Origin: Chondrus crispus
Taxonomy: Eukaryota; Rhodophyta; Florideophyceae; Gigartinales; Gigartinaceae
NCBI RefSeq assembly: GCF_000350225.1
Contig: NW_005179022.1
Coordinates: 81,319-145,318 of the forward strand
Length of the DNA stretch: 64,000 nucleotides
Direction of reading: 5' to 3'
The position numbers were made by a program, and so were the translations under genes. Below the pieces are notes generated by a model that saw nothing but the letters and a program-made list of their open reading frames with translations, had not been told where the DNA came from and made no database searches. Positions 18,997 to 28,923 of this stretch are shown piece after piece (within the stretch, counting starts at the first letter, position 1; every line of letters begins with the position of its first letter).

Positions 18997-21900
18997 ATGG
19001 AAGATCAAGGAGGAGGAGGATCCATCAGAATCGACAAACTGACGGACTCCAACTTCTACGTGTGGAAGCAGAAAATACAACTTCTGCTTGCTCTACGTGA
19101 TGTTGACCAATACATCGTTGAGGGAAGAGTTCCAAGTGAGGAACGCGCGGAAGAGCGTAAGAAGTGGATCAGAGGTGACAGTAAAGCTAAAGCACTGATT
19201 GGTCTCTCCCTATCAGATGAGCATCTTGAGCATGTACGTGGTGTTGATACTGCTCATGAGATGTGGGAAGCTATTGTCAACGTGTTTGAGAGGCACACTT
19301 TGCTGAACAAACTAGCTGCACGTCGTGAGTTCTACACTGTGAAGATGCTTTCCGGTGAAAAGGTGCTTGCATACATCAATCGTGTCAAGCAGCTGGCAGC
19401 CATCCTCAAGTCAATGAGCGTAAACATCGATGACAAGGAGATGGCCATGGCAGTGCTCAACGGTCTGCCTGCCCGTTTTGAGGCTCTCATCGTTGCACTA
19501 GATGCTCTCGGTAATGAGGAAAAGATTTTCAGTTTGGACTTTGTGAAAAGTCGTCTGCTGCAGGAAGAGCAACGAGCAAACATGAAGTCTAGCTCCTCAC
19601 AGACATCGGCTCTGGTTAATCGTGCCCCGAACAATCGGGACATAAACGATTACAAATGCACGAACTGCGGTCATACAGGCCATACGGCAACCCGCTGCTG
19701 GGGAAAGGATTTGAATGGGCGTCGCCCGGCTCCTCCTAGCGGATATAAACCGCGTATGTCTCAGCGGAAACAATCTGCATTTGTCACACAGAAACCTGAT
19801 CCCGACATGGTTGTAAACAGCGTCGACTTCACATGTCTGATGTCGAAAGCTTCGCACACGAACGATATGGAGATGTTGCCTTCGTGGCTCGTAGATTCAG
19901 CTTGTACAGCTCATATTACATATGACCGATCTTTGTTTGCGACGTATGAGCCACTTGAATCCGCCTCTGTTCAGATGGGAACCAAGGCTAGTGCAAAGGT
20001 TGCCGGCCGTGGTGACGTTCACTTGAAGTTAAATGTGAATGGCCGCATCGAACCGTGCAAGTTGACGGATGTATTGCACGTTCCGGACTTTGCGTTCTCT
20101 CTGCTCTCTGTCAGTCGAATGACTGAACTTGGACTAAAAGTTGGGTTCGAAAATGGAAAATGCATGATCAGACGAGGCTCAACTGTAGTGGCGACTGCGA
20201 CATTGGTTGGAGAACTTTACGTTCTCGACATCGTCAGTGACATCGGATCTGCACATGCTGCCACCCTGCAAACGTGGCATGAGCGCTTTGCACATGTACA
20301 TTCTCAAGGTATTGCTTCGATGATTCGTGACAATGTGGTAAGTGGAGTCAAACTACTTGGTAATGAGGCTAACAAAATCAACAATACTGACAATGATTGC
20401 ATCTCTGAAAAATGTTCTGCGTGCGTCTACGGCAAAGCCACTCGATCTGTGATCCCAAAAGAGCGGTCCTCGAGGCGGGCATACTTCTGTCTAGACTTAG
20501 TTCACTCTGATGTTTGTGGCCCCTTAGAGGTGCAGTCCATTGGTGGTGCCAAGTACTTCATTACCTTCATAGATGATCACTCAAACTGGTCAGTAGTGTA
20601 CCCTATGCACCATAAATCAGAAGCATTTGAACGATACAAAATGTTTGCACAACTTGCTCAGACTCACACTGGTCGCAAGATCAAAGTGCTTCGCACCGAT
20701 CGAGGTGGTGAGTATCTGTCCACGGAGTTTAAGTCTTTTCTGATTGCAAATGGTACTCAGCATCAAATGACGACCGCGTACACACCGGAGCAAAATGGCG
20801 TCGCCGAGCGACTGAACAGAACTTTGGTAAACTTGGTGCGCTCCATGCTAGCGCACAAGAAAGTTACAAAGGGGTTCTTGGCAGAAGCACTTGCGAATGC
20901 AGTGTACGTTCGAAATCGAGTCACGTCACGTGCCATTCCCCCCAAGATGACCCCATACCACTTATGGATGAAATCTGTGCCAAATGTTGGTCATTTGCGT
21001 GTTTTCGGTTCAAAGTGTTGGTATACATTACCAAAACACAACATCCAGAAACTTGACGCCCGTGCAAAGGAGGCAATGTTTCTGGGGTATGCTGAAAATA
21101 CGAAAGCTTACAAGTTGTGGGATGGTGATTTGCACAAAGTGATCGTATCCAGAGATGTTACTTTTGACGAGTCCACGGGAGGCAAATCTGGTGAACCGAT
21201 GGATACAAACGAGGAGGCTACAACTGATGATGACACAATCAACTTGAATATCGATGAGGAAGTTGCAGAAAATGATGCAGTGGCATCAGAAGCATCATCG
21301 CCGGATGAACAACAAGACTCTGATGAATCCTCCAACTCCTCCCCAACTGCAGGGGAGGACGAAACTACCGAAACAGTTGAGCAACACGTAGTTGAGGAAG
21401 AAACGATTGATCCGCCAACTAATCTCCGTCGGTCCACTCGCGTTCGCAAAACGCCTGGGGCGTGGTGGGCAGCAGCTTTGGTGACTGCTGGACTCCTTAG
21501 CCACGCCCATGTGATAACGGAAATCCCAAACTCGTACAAGCAAGCTATGGATTCTCCAAAAGCTCGGTTCTGGCAGAAGGGCATCGACAAAGAACTTGCT
21601 TCACAACACAAAAACAAAACATGGACACTTGTTCCAAGATCTCAAGCATCAAACGTCCTGACGTCCAGGTGGGTTTTCGGAGTGAAGCAACTTTCTGACG
21701 AGTCCGGAAAATTGGTCGAAACTGCAAAGGGACGTCTTGTGGCACGAGGCTTTCAACAAGTAGAAGGCATCGATTACACTGAAACTTTCGCCCCTGTCAT
21801 CAAGTTCACAACTATCCGTCTGCTGCTGGCACTGGTTGCGCACTTTGACCTTGAGCTGCATCAGATGGACGTGGTGACTGCCTTCCTCAACGGTGACCTT

Positions 21901-23115
21901 CACGAAGAAATCTACATGGAGCAACCTGAAGGATGCATCGACAAAGTCAAACCTGATTCGGTGTGTAAACTTTTGAAAGCAATCTAGGGTCTTAAGCAAG
22001 CCCATCGCCAATGGCATAGTAAGATCGATGAGTTTCTGATCACTGAACTTGGTTTCAACACTACACGCAGCGACCCATGTCTTTACATTCGACGTCAAGG
22101 CAATGTCATCATGATTATCGCGTTGTACGTGGACGATCTGCTGCTAGCTGGAAGTGACTTGGAGGCCATATTATGGATGAAAAATGAACTCAACAAACGA
22201 TTCGATATGAAAGACCTTGGCGAAGCGAAGACTTGTATTGGTCTAGACATCGACCGTATACGTTCTAAACACGTCCTGACCGTCACGCAGTCGAAGTATG
22301 CCCAAGCAGTACTGAAACGGTTCAAAATGTCGGCATGCAATCCTTGCGTTACTCCGATGGAACAGTCTCGACATGTCACAATGCAAGTGGCCGAAACTGG
22401 CACTGATGACAACCCATGCTTTGAACCATATCGTCAGGCCATTGGATGTCTAATGTTCCTAATGGTCGGGACCCGCCCCGATATTGCGTTTGCCATTGGA
22501 AAGTTATCTCAACACTGTGCCGACCCTCACGAGTCGCACTGGTCAGGTGTGAAACGTGTTTTGAGATACTTGCGTGGGTCCCAGCATCTTGGAATAGTGT
22601 TTGGTAAAGATGATCTTGGTACGGAACTTCATGGGTGTAGCGACGCAGATTGGGGTGGATGCCTTGAATCACGAAAATCAACGAGTGGGTACGTGTTCAA
22701 GCTTTGTGATGGGCCTATCAGTTGGGCTTCCCGGAAACAAACAGTAGTTGCAAAGTCTACTTGTGAGGCAGAATACATCGCACTCAGTGAAGCATGCAAA
22801 GAGGCCGCGTGGCTTCGACGCTTCCATGCCGATGTACTTGGTGCGAATTCGGATCCAACAATTCGCGTTGGATGTGACAACGCTGGTACGATTGCCTTTG
22901 CTCAGAACGAATCTACAAATCGTCGCAACAAGCACATTGATATTACGTATCATTTTGTTCGAGATGCGGTGCAGCGAAAACTGGTCACATTGTACCATTG
23001 TCCGACAACAGAAATGCCAGCCGATATGTTGACCAAACCACTTGGTCGCGTGCTGTTTAAAAAGTTCGTGGGCATGGTTGGGCTTTCCGAGTGCAAAGCT
23101 GCCCAAAGCATGTGA
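18997..23115 (+). pseudogene. Copia Gag-Pol polyprotein with one nonsense codon
   Basis: From ATG 18997 one frame runs to TGA 23113-23115 (about 1370 codons), broken only by TAG at 21985-21987 where LKAIYGLKQA is expected, so Tyr was probably lost. Domains in order: Gag (RIDKLTDSNFYVWK start), a CCHC knuckle (CTNCGHTGHTATRC), aspartic protease with WLVDSACTAHIT (DSA instead of the usual DSG), a GAG-pre-integrase HHCC (WHERFAHVH..CSACVYGKAT), the integrase core with D (LVHSDVCGP), D (FIDDHSNW) and E (PEQNGVAERLNR), an acidic linker, RT with YVDDLLLAG, and RNase H (SDADWGGC, CEAEYIALSEACKEAAWL). Domain order protease-integrase-RT-RNase H defines Ty1/Copia. A single base change separates it from coding competence. 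Confidence 0.93.
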
Positions 23116-23117
23116 TC

Positions 23118-23126
23118 GAGGGGAGG
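23118..23126 (+). promoter_or_regulatory. Polypurine tract of the Copia element
   Basis: GAGGGGAGG directly abuts the 3' LTR and starts three bases after the polyprotein stop codon. Confidence 0.85.
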
Positions 23127-24390
23127 TATTGAAAATGTGCGACCACATGCTGTTATCTGAAAAGGTCAAAATCGAGTGACACGTGTACATGACTGCACGG
23201 TCCGGGCGCTCTTACCCATATCACGACATGACACGTGTAAAATCCCAGATTTTGGGGTTCCGGGGACGAAAGTGGCCTCTCGGAGGGTCATGCAAATTTG
23301 CATAGTTTTGCCAAGTGGAACCTTGGCCCGTAGCACTATAGACTACACAGGAAATACTGCAATTCTATTGGCCCTCAGGTCTAATGCTGCCAATATATTG
23401 GTCGAGCGTTGTCCACGTGTGCGTCATTGGCCCTGTGATGTACTTTAAATGGCCTGTATATGCCAGAATTACGTTGTTTTGGGGGTTTCAAGTGGTTTGC
23501 CATGGTTGTAATGGGTAATTGCATGGGGCCCCCGGGCGGGACACATGTATGCCGTGTACACATGTACACGTCGCCAGGTGGACTCGTGTACGTACACATG
23601 TACACGCATCCAGGTGTATGCACATGAGGGTTTACAGTTTTACAGTGTCAGACTGTTTGCGATCCTGCGCGTGTCCGAGTACAGTACATGTGAATCAAAA
23701 GTACAACAAGTACTTCTCGCGAGAGGAATACAGTTGTGCGATTATTCTGTGTACGCGTCACGCTGTATGCGAGTCTTGCGTGAGCACGCGCCGTTGCACT
23801 GTGCTCTCGTCATGGTGCGCCGTTGGATGCAAGTTCATGACAGTACTCGTGTGATTTACATGTATTCTCATGTGAGTTGTGTAGAAAGTCTGGATGCACA
23901 TTGTTATAACTTGCCATAATTATCTGACAGTGCTTGGCGAAATTAGTAAGGTGAGAAACAAGGATACGTATGGCGACTGTGATATGAAAGACGTTTGCGT
24001 TGTTAGAAATAGACAAGTGCCAAGTTGTTTGTTGCACAACAATGAAGTCTGGCATGACTGGATGCAGATTAGTAAGGTGTGAAACAGTTGCATGCATAGG
24101 GCCATGGTTTACAGTCATTTGGAATGTGTAGAAATAGTTGTGAGCTAATAGTTACGAATCGATTCGTAAGGTGGAAATCGAACAGTATGGTCGGGCCACA
24201 AGAGGACCGCGCTTGGTCGCGCATAGTAGAGTATAGTTTACTGGGAGTCGGAGTAGAGCGATAGTGTAGCACTCGAAGTGTATAAGTATCGCAGGAAAAC
24301 GGCTTCAAAGTAAACCTCGGCACCAACTCCTTCACTCACACCCATCAACCTGCCTTCCTTCTTTCCCTTGCCCCTCCGAACCTACCATTA
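23127..24390 (+). repeat. 3' LTR of the Copia element
   Basis: 1264 bp, begins TATTGAAAATG and ends CCTACCATTA, followed by target duplication AACCC. Confidence 0.95.
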
Positions 24391-24395
24391 AACCC

Positions 24396-25735
24396 CTCCC
24401 TTTTTTATCGTTGCTGGGAAAAATATTATGTCAGGGTGGAAGAAGCCTCTGCACAGGGAGGAGATTAGGTTCACTGAAGGACTGGAATGGTTGCTCAGTG
24501 AGCAATGGTTTCCAAATGATGGTATCATAATGACTTCGAAAAATGGGAGTATGGAGAAGCGTTTGATTGCATTTGTCATAGAGCACATCAACAGGTTCGT
24601 TCGTCTGTGGATCTCGAAAGATAAACATTACTTGCTAACACTCGACAGTCACTCATGAAGGGAAGGATGGGAGTGGCTTTCATTATGCAAAACTGTTAAA
24701 TGCTGTGTTGTGCGAGCTCCGTCAAGCACAAGACACTTTCTACAGCCCTGTGACCAAGTAGTAAACAAGCGCTTTAAAGAGGGTATGAGAAAGGGCCGAG
24801 ATGAGTTACTTAAAGGCTCTTTGCAGGACACACGCACTGTGCGAGTAAATCTAATGGTGGGTATGATGGGATACAGTAACATCTCTCCCTCAGATATCAT
24901 GGAAAGCTTTAAGATAACCGGCCTATGGTCGATTAATTTCGGGTTCCTAGACAAAGTATGGCGGTCGAAAGGCCATGAGCATGAGCTCGAGGTTCAGAAC
25001 AGGTTCAGAAAGAATTCAGTGAATGGAAGCCTTCCATCTGTAATAAGGCGTCAGTCTGATACTGCATCTTACGGGAAAATTCTTGACATTGTCAGACGAG
25101 AGCCATCCGCGGCCAAAGCCACACAATTAATGACCATTGTACTAAAGCAGAACGAAAGTGTGAACTATATTATAATGGAGGCTGGACAGCCATCGCGCAA
25201 GCGTGTCTACAATAGGTGCTACGATGGTTATTCTGCGAGTAATGGAGACAAAAGAGTGGCGCTACAGTCTGGCACGCCCGCAGTATACCTCACCATTGGG
25301 GACATAATAGAGAAGCGTAAGAAAAAGGAAGCTGAAGAAGAATGGGAAAAACGCGGAAACAGCAGAGACGCATGGCACGGGAATTGGCTCGTAGAAGACA
25401 GCAGGAGGATCGGGAAGGGAAAGCCGCTCAGAAACGGGCAGCTCAGCCAAAACTCTGAACTCGTAAGGCTTTTGCTCATGCAAAGACAGCCGCAAGGAAA
25501 GCTGACCGAAAGACAAAGATTATGCTGAAAACGTTGCACAAACAATTGGCCACACGAGACATGGAACGGTTCTCAAATCAGAGCTCTTGCGCTCAAAGAA
25601 TAGCACGAAAAAGGGAGGGAAGCACGTTGCGTCGGGAGCGTAAGCGCATGAAGATGACCCTGAGCTCGCCGCATCGTTCAAGCGCCAGTGATTGTGATGC
25701 TGTTGTCGCCCTCTTGTCTTTGTCTGAGGAAAATT
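24396..25735 (+). pseudogene. pogo-like transposase, C-terminal part
   Basis: Continues the frame cut at 16511: joined through one AACCC it reads G-R-I-T-P-P-F-F-I-V-A-G-K, the standard hydrophobic strand of DDE_1 transposases. The second catalytic Asp is in LLTLDSHS. TGA at 24656-24658 follows (CGA to TGA is likely), then the SSTRHFLQPCDQ motif diagnostic of the family. After about 25345 the frame shifts in an A-run, and a Lys/Arg/Gln-rich tail continues in another frame, with TGA at 25456-25458, to the stop near 25735. Inactive as it stands. Confidence 0.85.
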
Positions 25736-25963
25736 AAAGTTACTAAATTGAGCCTTTTTCCGATCTGTGCCAATCGACGCGCCAAAGGCGCAATGGCTGA
25801 TCTCGTGACGGCTAGTGGTCAATGGCGATTGACAAGTTGACTGGCTGCTGGCGACGGCCATTGGCCACACACAGCAGTCGTTTGAAGGGAATTTGACCAA
25901 GAGAAGTTCTTTTTCTGGTTACTTTATGAAACTTGTTACCAAAATAAGCATTTCTGGAGGGTA

Positions 25964-26566
25964 GTGCAGCAATACACAGAGTTTTGGAAAAAGAAATACA
26001 GGAAAGTGCAGGGGTGAGCGAGTGTTGTTGAGTGGGGTAGAAGGGGTAGAAGAGGGACACCCCACCCTTACGGCGCCTTCATGCGGGCCAACCCATGGCC
26101 TCACCACCCCTGACGGCGCCTCAAAGCGGGCCGCCCCCACGCGCCCCACGCGCCACACCACCCCTGACGGCGTGTTGAAGCAGTCATCGCAATAGGAATA
26201 CAGTAGTTCATAGTCGCAGTGAACCAATACGAGATTGTGCTTGTTGATCTCAGGCTATTGGCTGTAGCGTTCCACCGTGAAGTGGAACGAAAAGAAGACG
26301 CACTTTGTCACGGTCACGCATTGGCGTCTGGCTGGTCTGGCGGATTACTTGGAAGCGCCATTTAGGGTTCGGTACTGTTCACAGCGGCGTTGTTGGCACC
26401 ATTGCCGCCGTTCCACTGAGGAGCAAGATCTTGATCTTGCTCGTCCACTTTTACACATATTACCCTTGGTATTTCCTCTCGACTCGGTATTCTCTTGTTT
26501 CTCTTCTTCAAGCCCTTTTCCCTTAACAACTACGTTATAACTACATATTTTCAGCGACTAGGGCAC
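25964..26566. other. Intergenic with short tandem repeats
   Basis: Three imperfect copies of a CACCCCTGACGGCGCCT-type unit start at about 26059, 26102 and 26155. Two small hairpins follow: CGTTCCAC/GTGGAACG near 26268-26289 and GAGCAAGATC/GATCTTGCTC near 26418-26439. A TTTTCAG acceptor-like site lies just before the next ORF. Confidence 0.5.
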
Positions 26567-27319
26567 ATGAATCCGTCATCGACAGGAGGCAGCATACCTG
26601 TTGCTGAAGTTTTTGATCACAACGCTGCTGCCATCTTGGGACTCACGCGTCCCACTGGTCCGGACAGCAGTGCCCTCCACACTCAAGAGGCGTTTGCTGT
26701 TCCGCGAACTGTAGGCTCGGCAAATCAGGGCCGCCAAAAACGAGGGACCTGCCATGGAACTGCTGCAAAAGGCACTGCGAAACGGCAGCATCACAAACGC
26801 AAGCTTCTACCTCCAGGCCATGTTACTCAGCATGCCCACTCTCTTGTGGAAAAGGCTCGTGCGAGAGCTCCGCAGATGATTCCAACTAGGTTGGTTGACC
26901 ATGTCCCAGATTTCGATGCACTTGTCAGGCCGATTAATGCGGCGGAGTATCCTTCTATCACGTGTAGCATGGTTCAGTCTGTATTTAGAAAGAACGAACC
27001 AATCCTTTTCACATGTCTTGTTTTCTCTGTAGATGGTTTAAAGGTCGATATTGGGAGTTTTACGTCTGCTGGAAATCGTCGCACGGCCTCTACTCGTGAT
27101 TCTGGATTACCCGTGATGTTCGAACACGGGGTTACGGAGAAGGAGATGAAATCGTTGTATGAGTTCATAAAGCTGGAGGAGGAGGAGAATGCACTGCGGA
27201 GGCAAAGTACCCTGGTACCAGGAACAACAATACTTGTAGTATTCCGAAACATTAAAGTAATATCGTGTCATGATATATGTAATGTTTTTGGACGATACGT
27301 TTTTGGGATACCAGAATAG
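26567..27319 (+). CDS. Unknown protein, 250 aa
   Basis: From ATG 26567 the frame is open for 250 codons; it is also open upstream to 26495, and a possible splice acceptor (TTTTCAG) precedes the ATG. Residues 55-85 are basic and His/Lys-rich (KRQHHKRK), like a nuclear localisation signal. Later parts have ordinary mixed composition (VRPINAAEYPSITCSMVQSV, FTCLVFSVDGLKVDIGSF), and an acidic helix with KLEEEENALRR lies near residue 205. I recognise no family. The C-terminus runs into the AT-rich repeat region at 27250-28000. It could belong to an unrecognised mobile element or be a small host gene. Confidence 0.4.
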   Translation: MNPSSTGGSIPVAEVFDHNAAAILGLTRPTGPDSSALHTQEAFAVPRTVGSANQGRQKRGTCHGTAAKGTAKRQHHKRKLLPPGHVTQHAHSLVEKARARAPQMIPTRLVDHVPDFDALVRPINAAEYPSITCSMVQSVFRKNEPILFTCLVFSVDGLKVDIGSFTSAGNRRTASTRDSGLPVMFEHGVTEKEMKSLYEFIKLEEEENALRRQSTLVPGTTILVVFRNIKVISCHDICNVFGRYVFGIPE

Positions 27320-28786
27320 TATTGTCCGGACAACAATACATCAGCATTCCAGGAATTATAATAGAACGTCCGTGTACGATGAAAACATCAGAATTCGGGT
27401 ACCACTTGCACCAGCCGTGAACAATAGATATAATGTCATTGTAAACATTATAACATCAACAATGGACGTTACTTGTAATGTGTTATTAAAACACTATACT
27501 TAGCGTATGTGAACATTATAGGCATTGTTTATTGAACGATAAATGAATCATTGCAGCACACTACATATAATTATATTAGATGGCACTAAATGCAACGTGC
27601 AGAAACGTTAAATATAATGTTCCTTGAAACACTTTAAACATTGTCCAACGACAATATAAAAGATTCACTTATTGTATTATTACTTATATCGTACAGAAAC
27701 GTGAAATATAACGTTCGGATAAACACTGGTAAAGTTGTCCAACGACAATATATATTAGTAATATTTTGAATTATTACTTGCATCGTTTTGTGCACGTTAC
27801 ATGTAATATGTAGGAATAGCAATAAACGTATCGTCCGTGAACACTATAATCGTGGTTTTCAGAAGTAATACTTATATTCGTTTTGGATGGTAGTTGACAC
27901 ATGTTCTGAGACGACAATATAATGTTGCTGGACGACATTTTTAGTGTTTAGGAATTGGTAATGTAATGTTTTGGGGACTACATTGGCAATGGTTGTAAAG
28001 CACTAAACTAAATGTAAGGAATGATAACGGAATCGCTGCCTGAAGACACTGTTGATGGATGTGAAAACACGCGTTTCATAGGCCAGTACCTACATGTATT
28101 ATCAATATTGATGCAGCTGCAACAGACACAACAGTTGTGTCTGTCGATGATCGTCTTCGTCATGTCTGAGGATGTTTTTCATCGACATGGCTGCGGATAG
28201 TCGTCTTCGTCCTGCCGCAGATGGCGGTTTTAGGGGGCTAGAGCCTGTTAGCTGTGCCCCTGAAATTCGCAGCCCTTTCAGGTTGTTGACTTTTGCCGGC
28301 GGTTGGTCCCTCTGTTTCGTGGCACTAGGAGGATCATATCACGTGCGGGATAGTTGTGAAGTTTCGTTAGTATCTCACTGTGGATCGTGTCGCCTGCGGT
28401 GATGGTAGCTCAATGTTGATAGCACATTGTGGATCTCATCCGCTGGGAGGGTGGCGGCACTACGGCGTTGGTACCACGCTGCTCATGGATGTTGTGGGCT
28501 TAAGGTCAGCTCAAAGGATGAGTGCAACGTACTTATAGGGATTCGGGAATACATTTAGAGCTCGAATGTATCCTCCAGCGCTATAAACGTGAGCCGGTTG
28601 TGACCTAAATTGGGTTCTTACGACGAAACGGATGATGCTGCACCAATAAAACGTCATTTCCGTTTTGTCCATGGGATGAACACGTAAAGCACAGCACAGG
28701 TGTACAGCAACTCGAGTTGGAAGCCAATGACCTGCAAAATATGTTTACAGAATTTCAGTCAGCCAATTAACAGGTGTGATTCACGC
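27320..28786. other. AT-rich repetitive intergenic region
   Basis: No gene supported. A 94-bp unit occurs twice (27600-27693 and 27694-about 27790), with shared CAGAAACGT and GTCCAACGACAATATA blocks. Similar ACAATATAATGTT fragments are scattered over 27250-28000. From 28100 onward the sequence is ordinary, with two GTCGTCTTCGTC copies near 28151 and 28200. Confidence 0.5.
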
Positions 28787-28842
28787 ATGTAATCCAGGCT
28801 GATATCAGACTGTCAACAGTCTGATATCAGCCTGGATTACAT
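28787..28842. repeat. Perfect 27-bp-arm palindrome
   Basis: Arms 28787-28813 and 28816-28842 are exact reverse complements around a 2-bp CA spacer (core GATATCAGACTGT-CA-ACAGTCTGATATC). It lies just upstream of the Tnp2-like transposase remnant and may mark an element end or a snap-back insertion. Confidence 0.9.
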
Positions 28843-28923
28843 TCACATTCATGAAATACGAGTCTGGTATGAGGTGGCTCCAATTGCACTCTCATCCGAT
28901 GTCTTCCTCGCTTCTAACAGCTA

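Larger units (their letters stand above)
16512..24390 (+). mobile_element. Ty1/Copia retrotransposon, young and nearly intact
   Basis: 7879 bp with two 1264-bp LTRs, flanked by AACCC at 16507-16511 and 24391-24395. The LTRs begin TATTGAAAATG and end CCTACCATTA, so the usual TG..CA is replaced by TA..TA. These borders are fixed by three signals: the duplication, the purine tract GAGGGGAGG (23118-23126) ending exactly at the 3' LTR, and the primer site starting exactly after the 5' LTR. I found only three LTR differences, all transitions. The insertion is therefore recent. The polyprotein has one in-frame TAG. Confidence 0.95.
15433..25963 (+). mobile_element. pogo/Tigger-like DDE transposon (split by a Copia element)
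   Basis: The left end TA-CCCTCCAGAAAGGCTTAA (from 15433) and the reverse complement of the right end TA-CCCTCCAGAAATGCTTAT (to 25963) form about 28-bp terminal inverted repeats bounded by TA, the duplication used by Tc1/mariner/pogo elements. Subtracting the Copia insertion and one AACCC leaves about 2.65 kb, a normal size for the group. Inside is one transposase gene, now with three nonsense codons and a frameshift. Confidence 0.8.
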
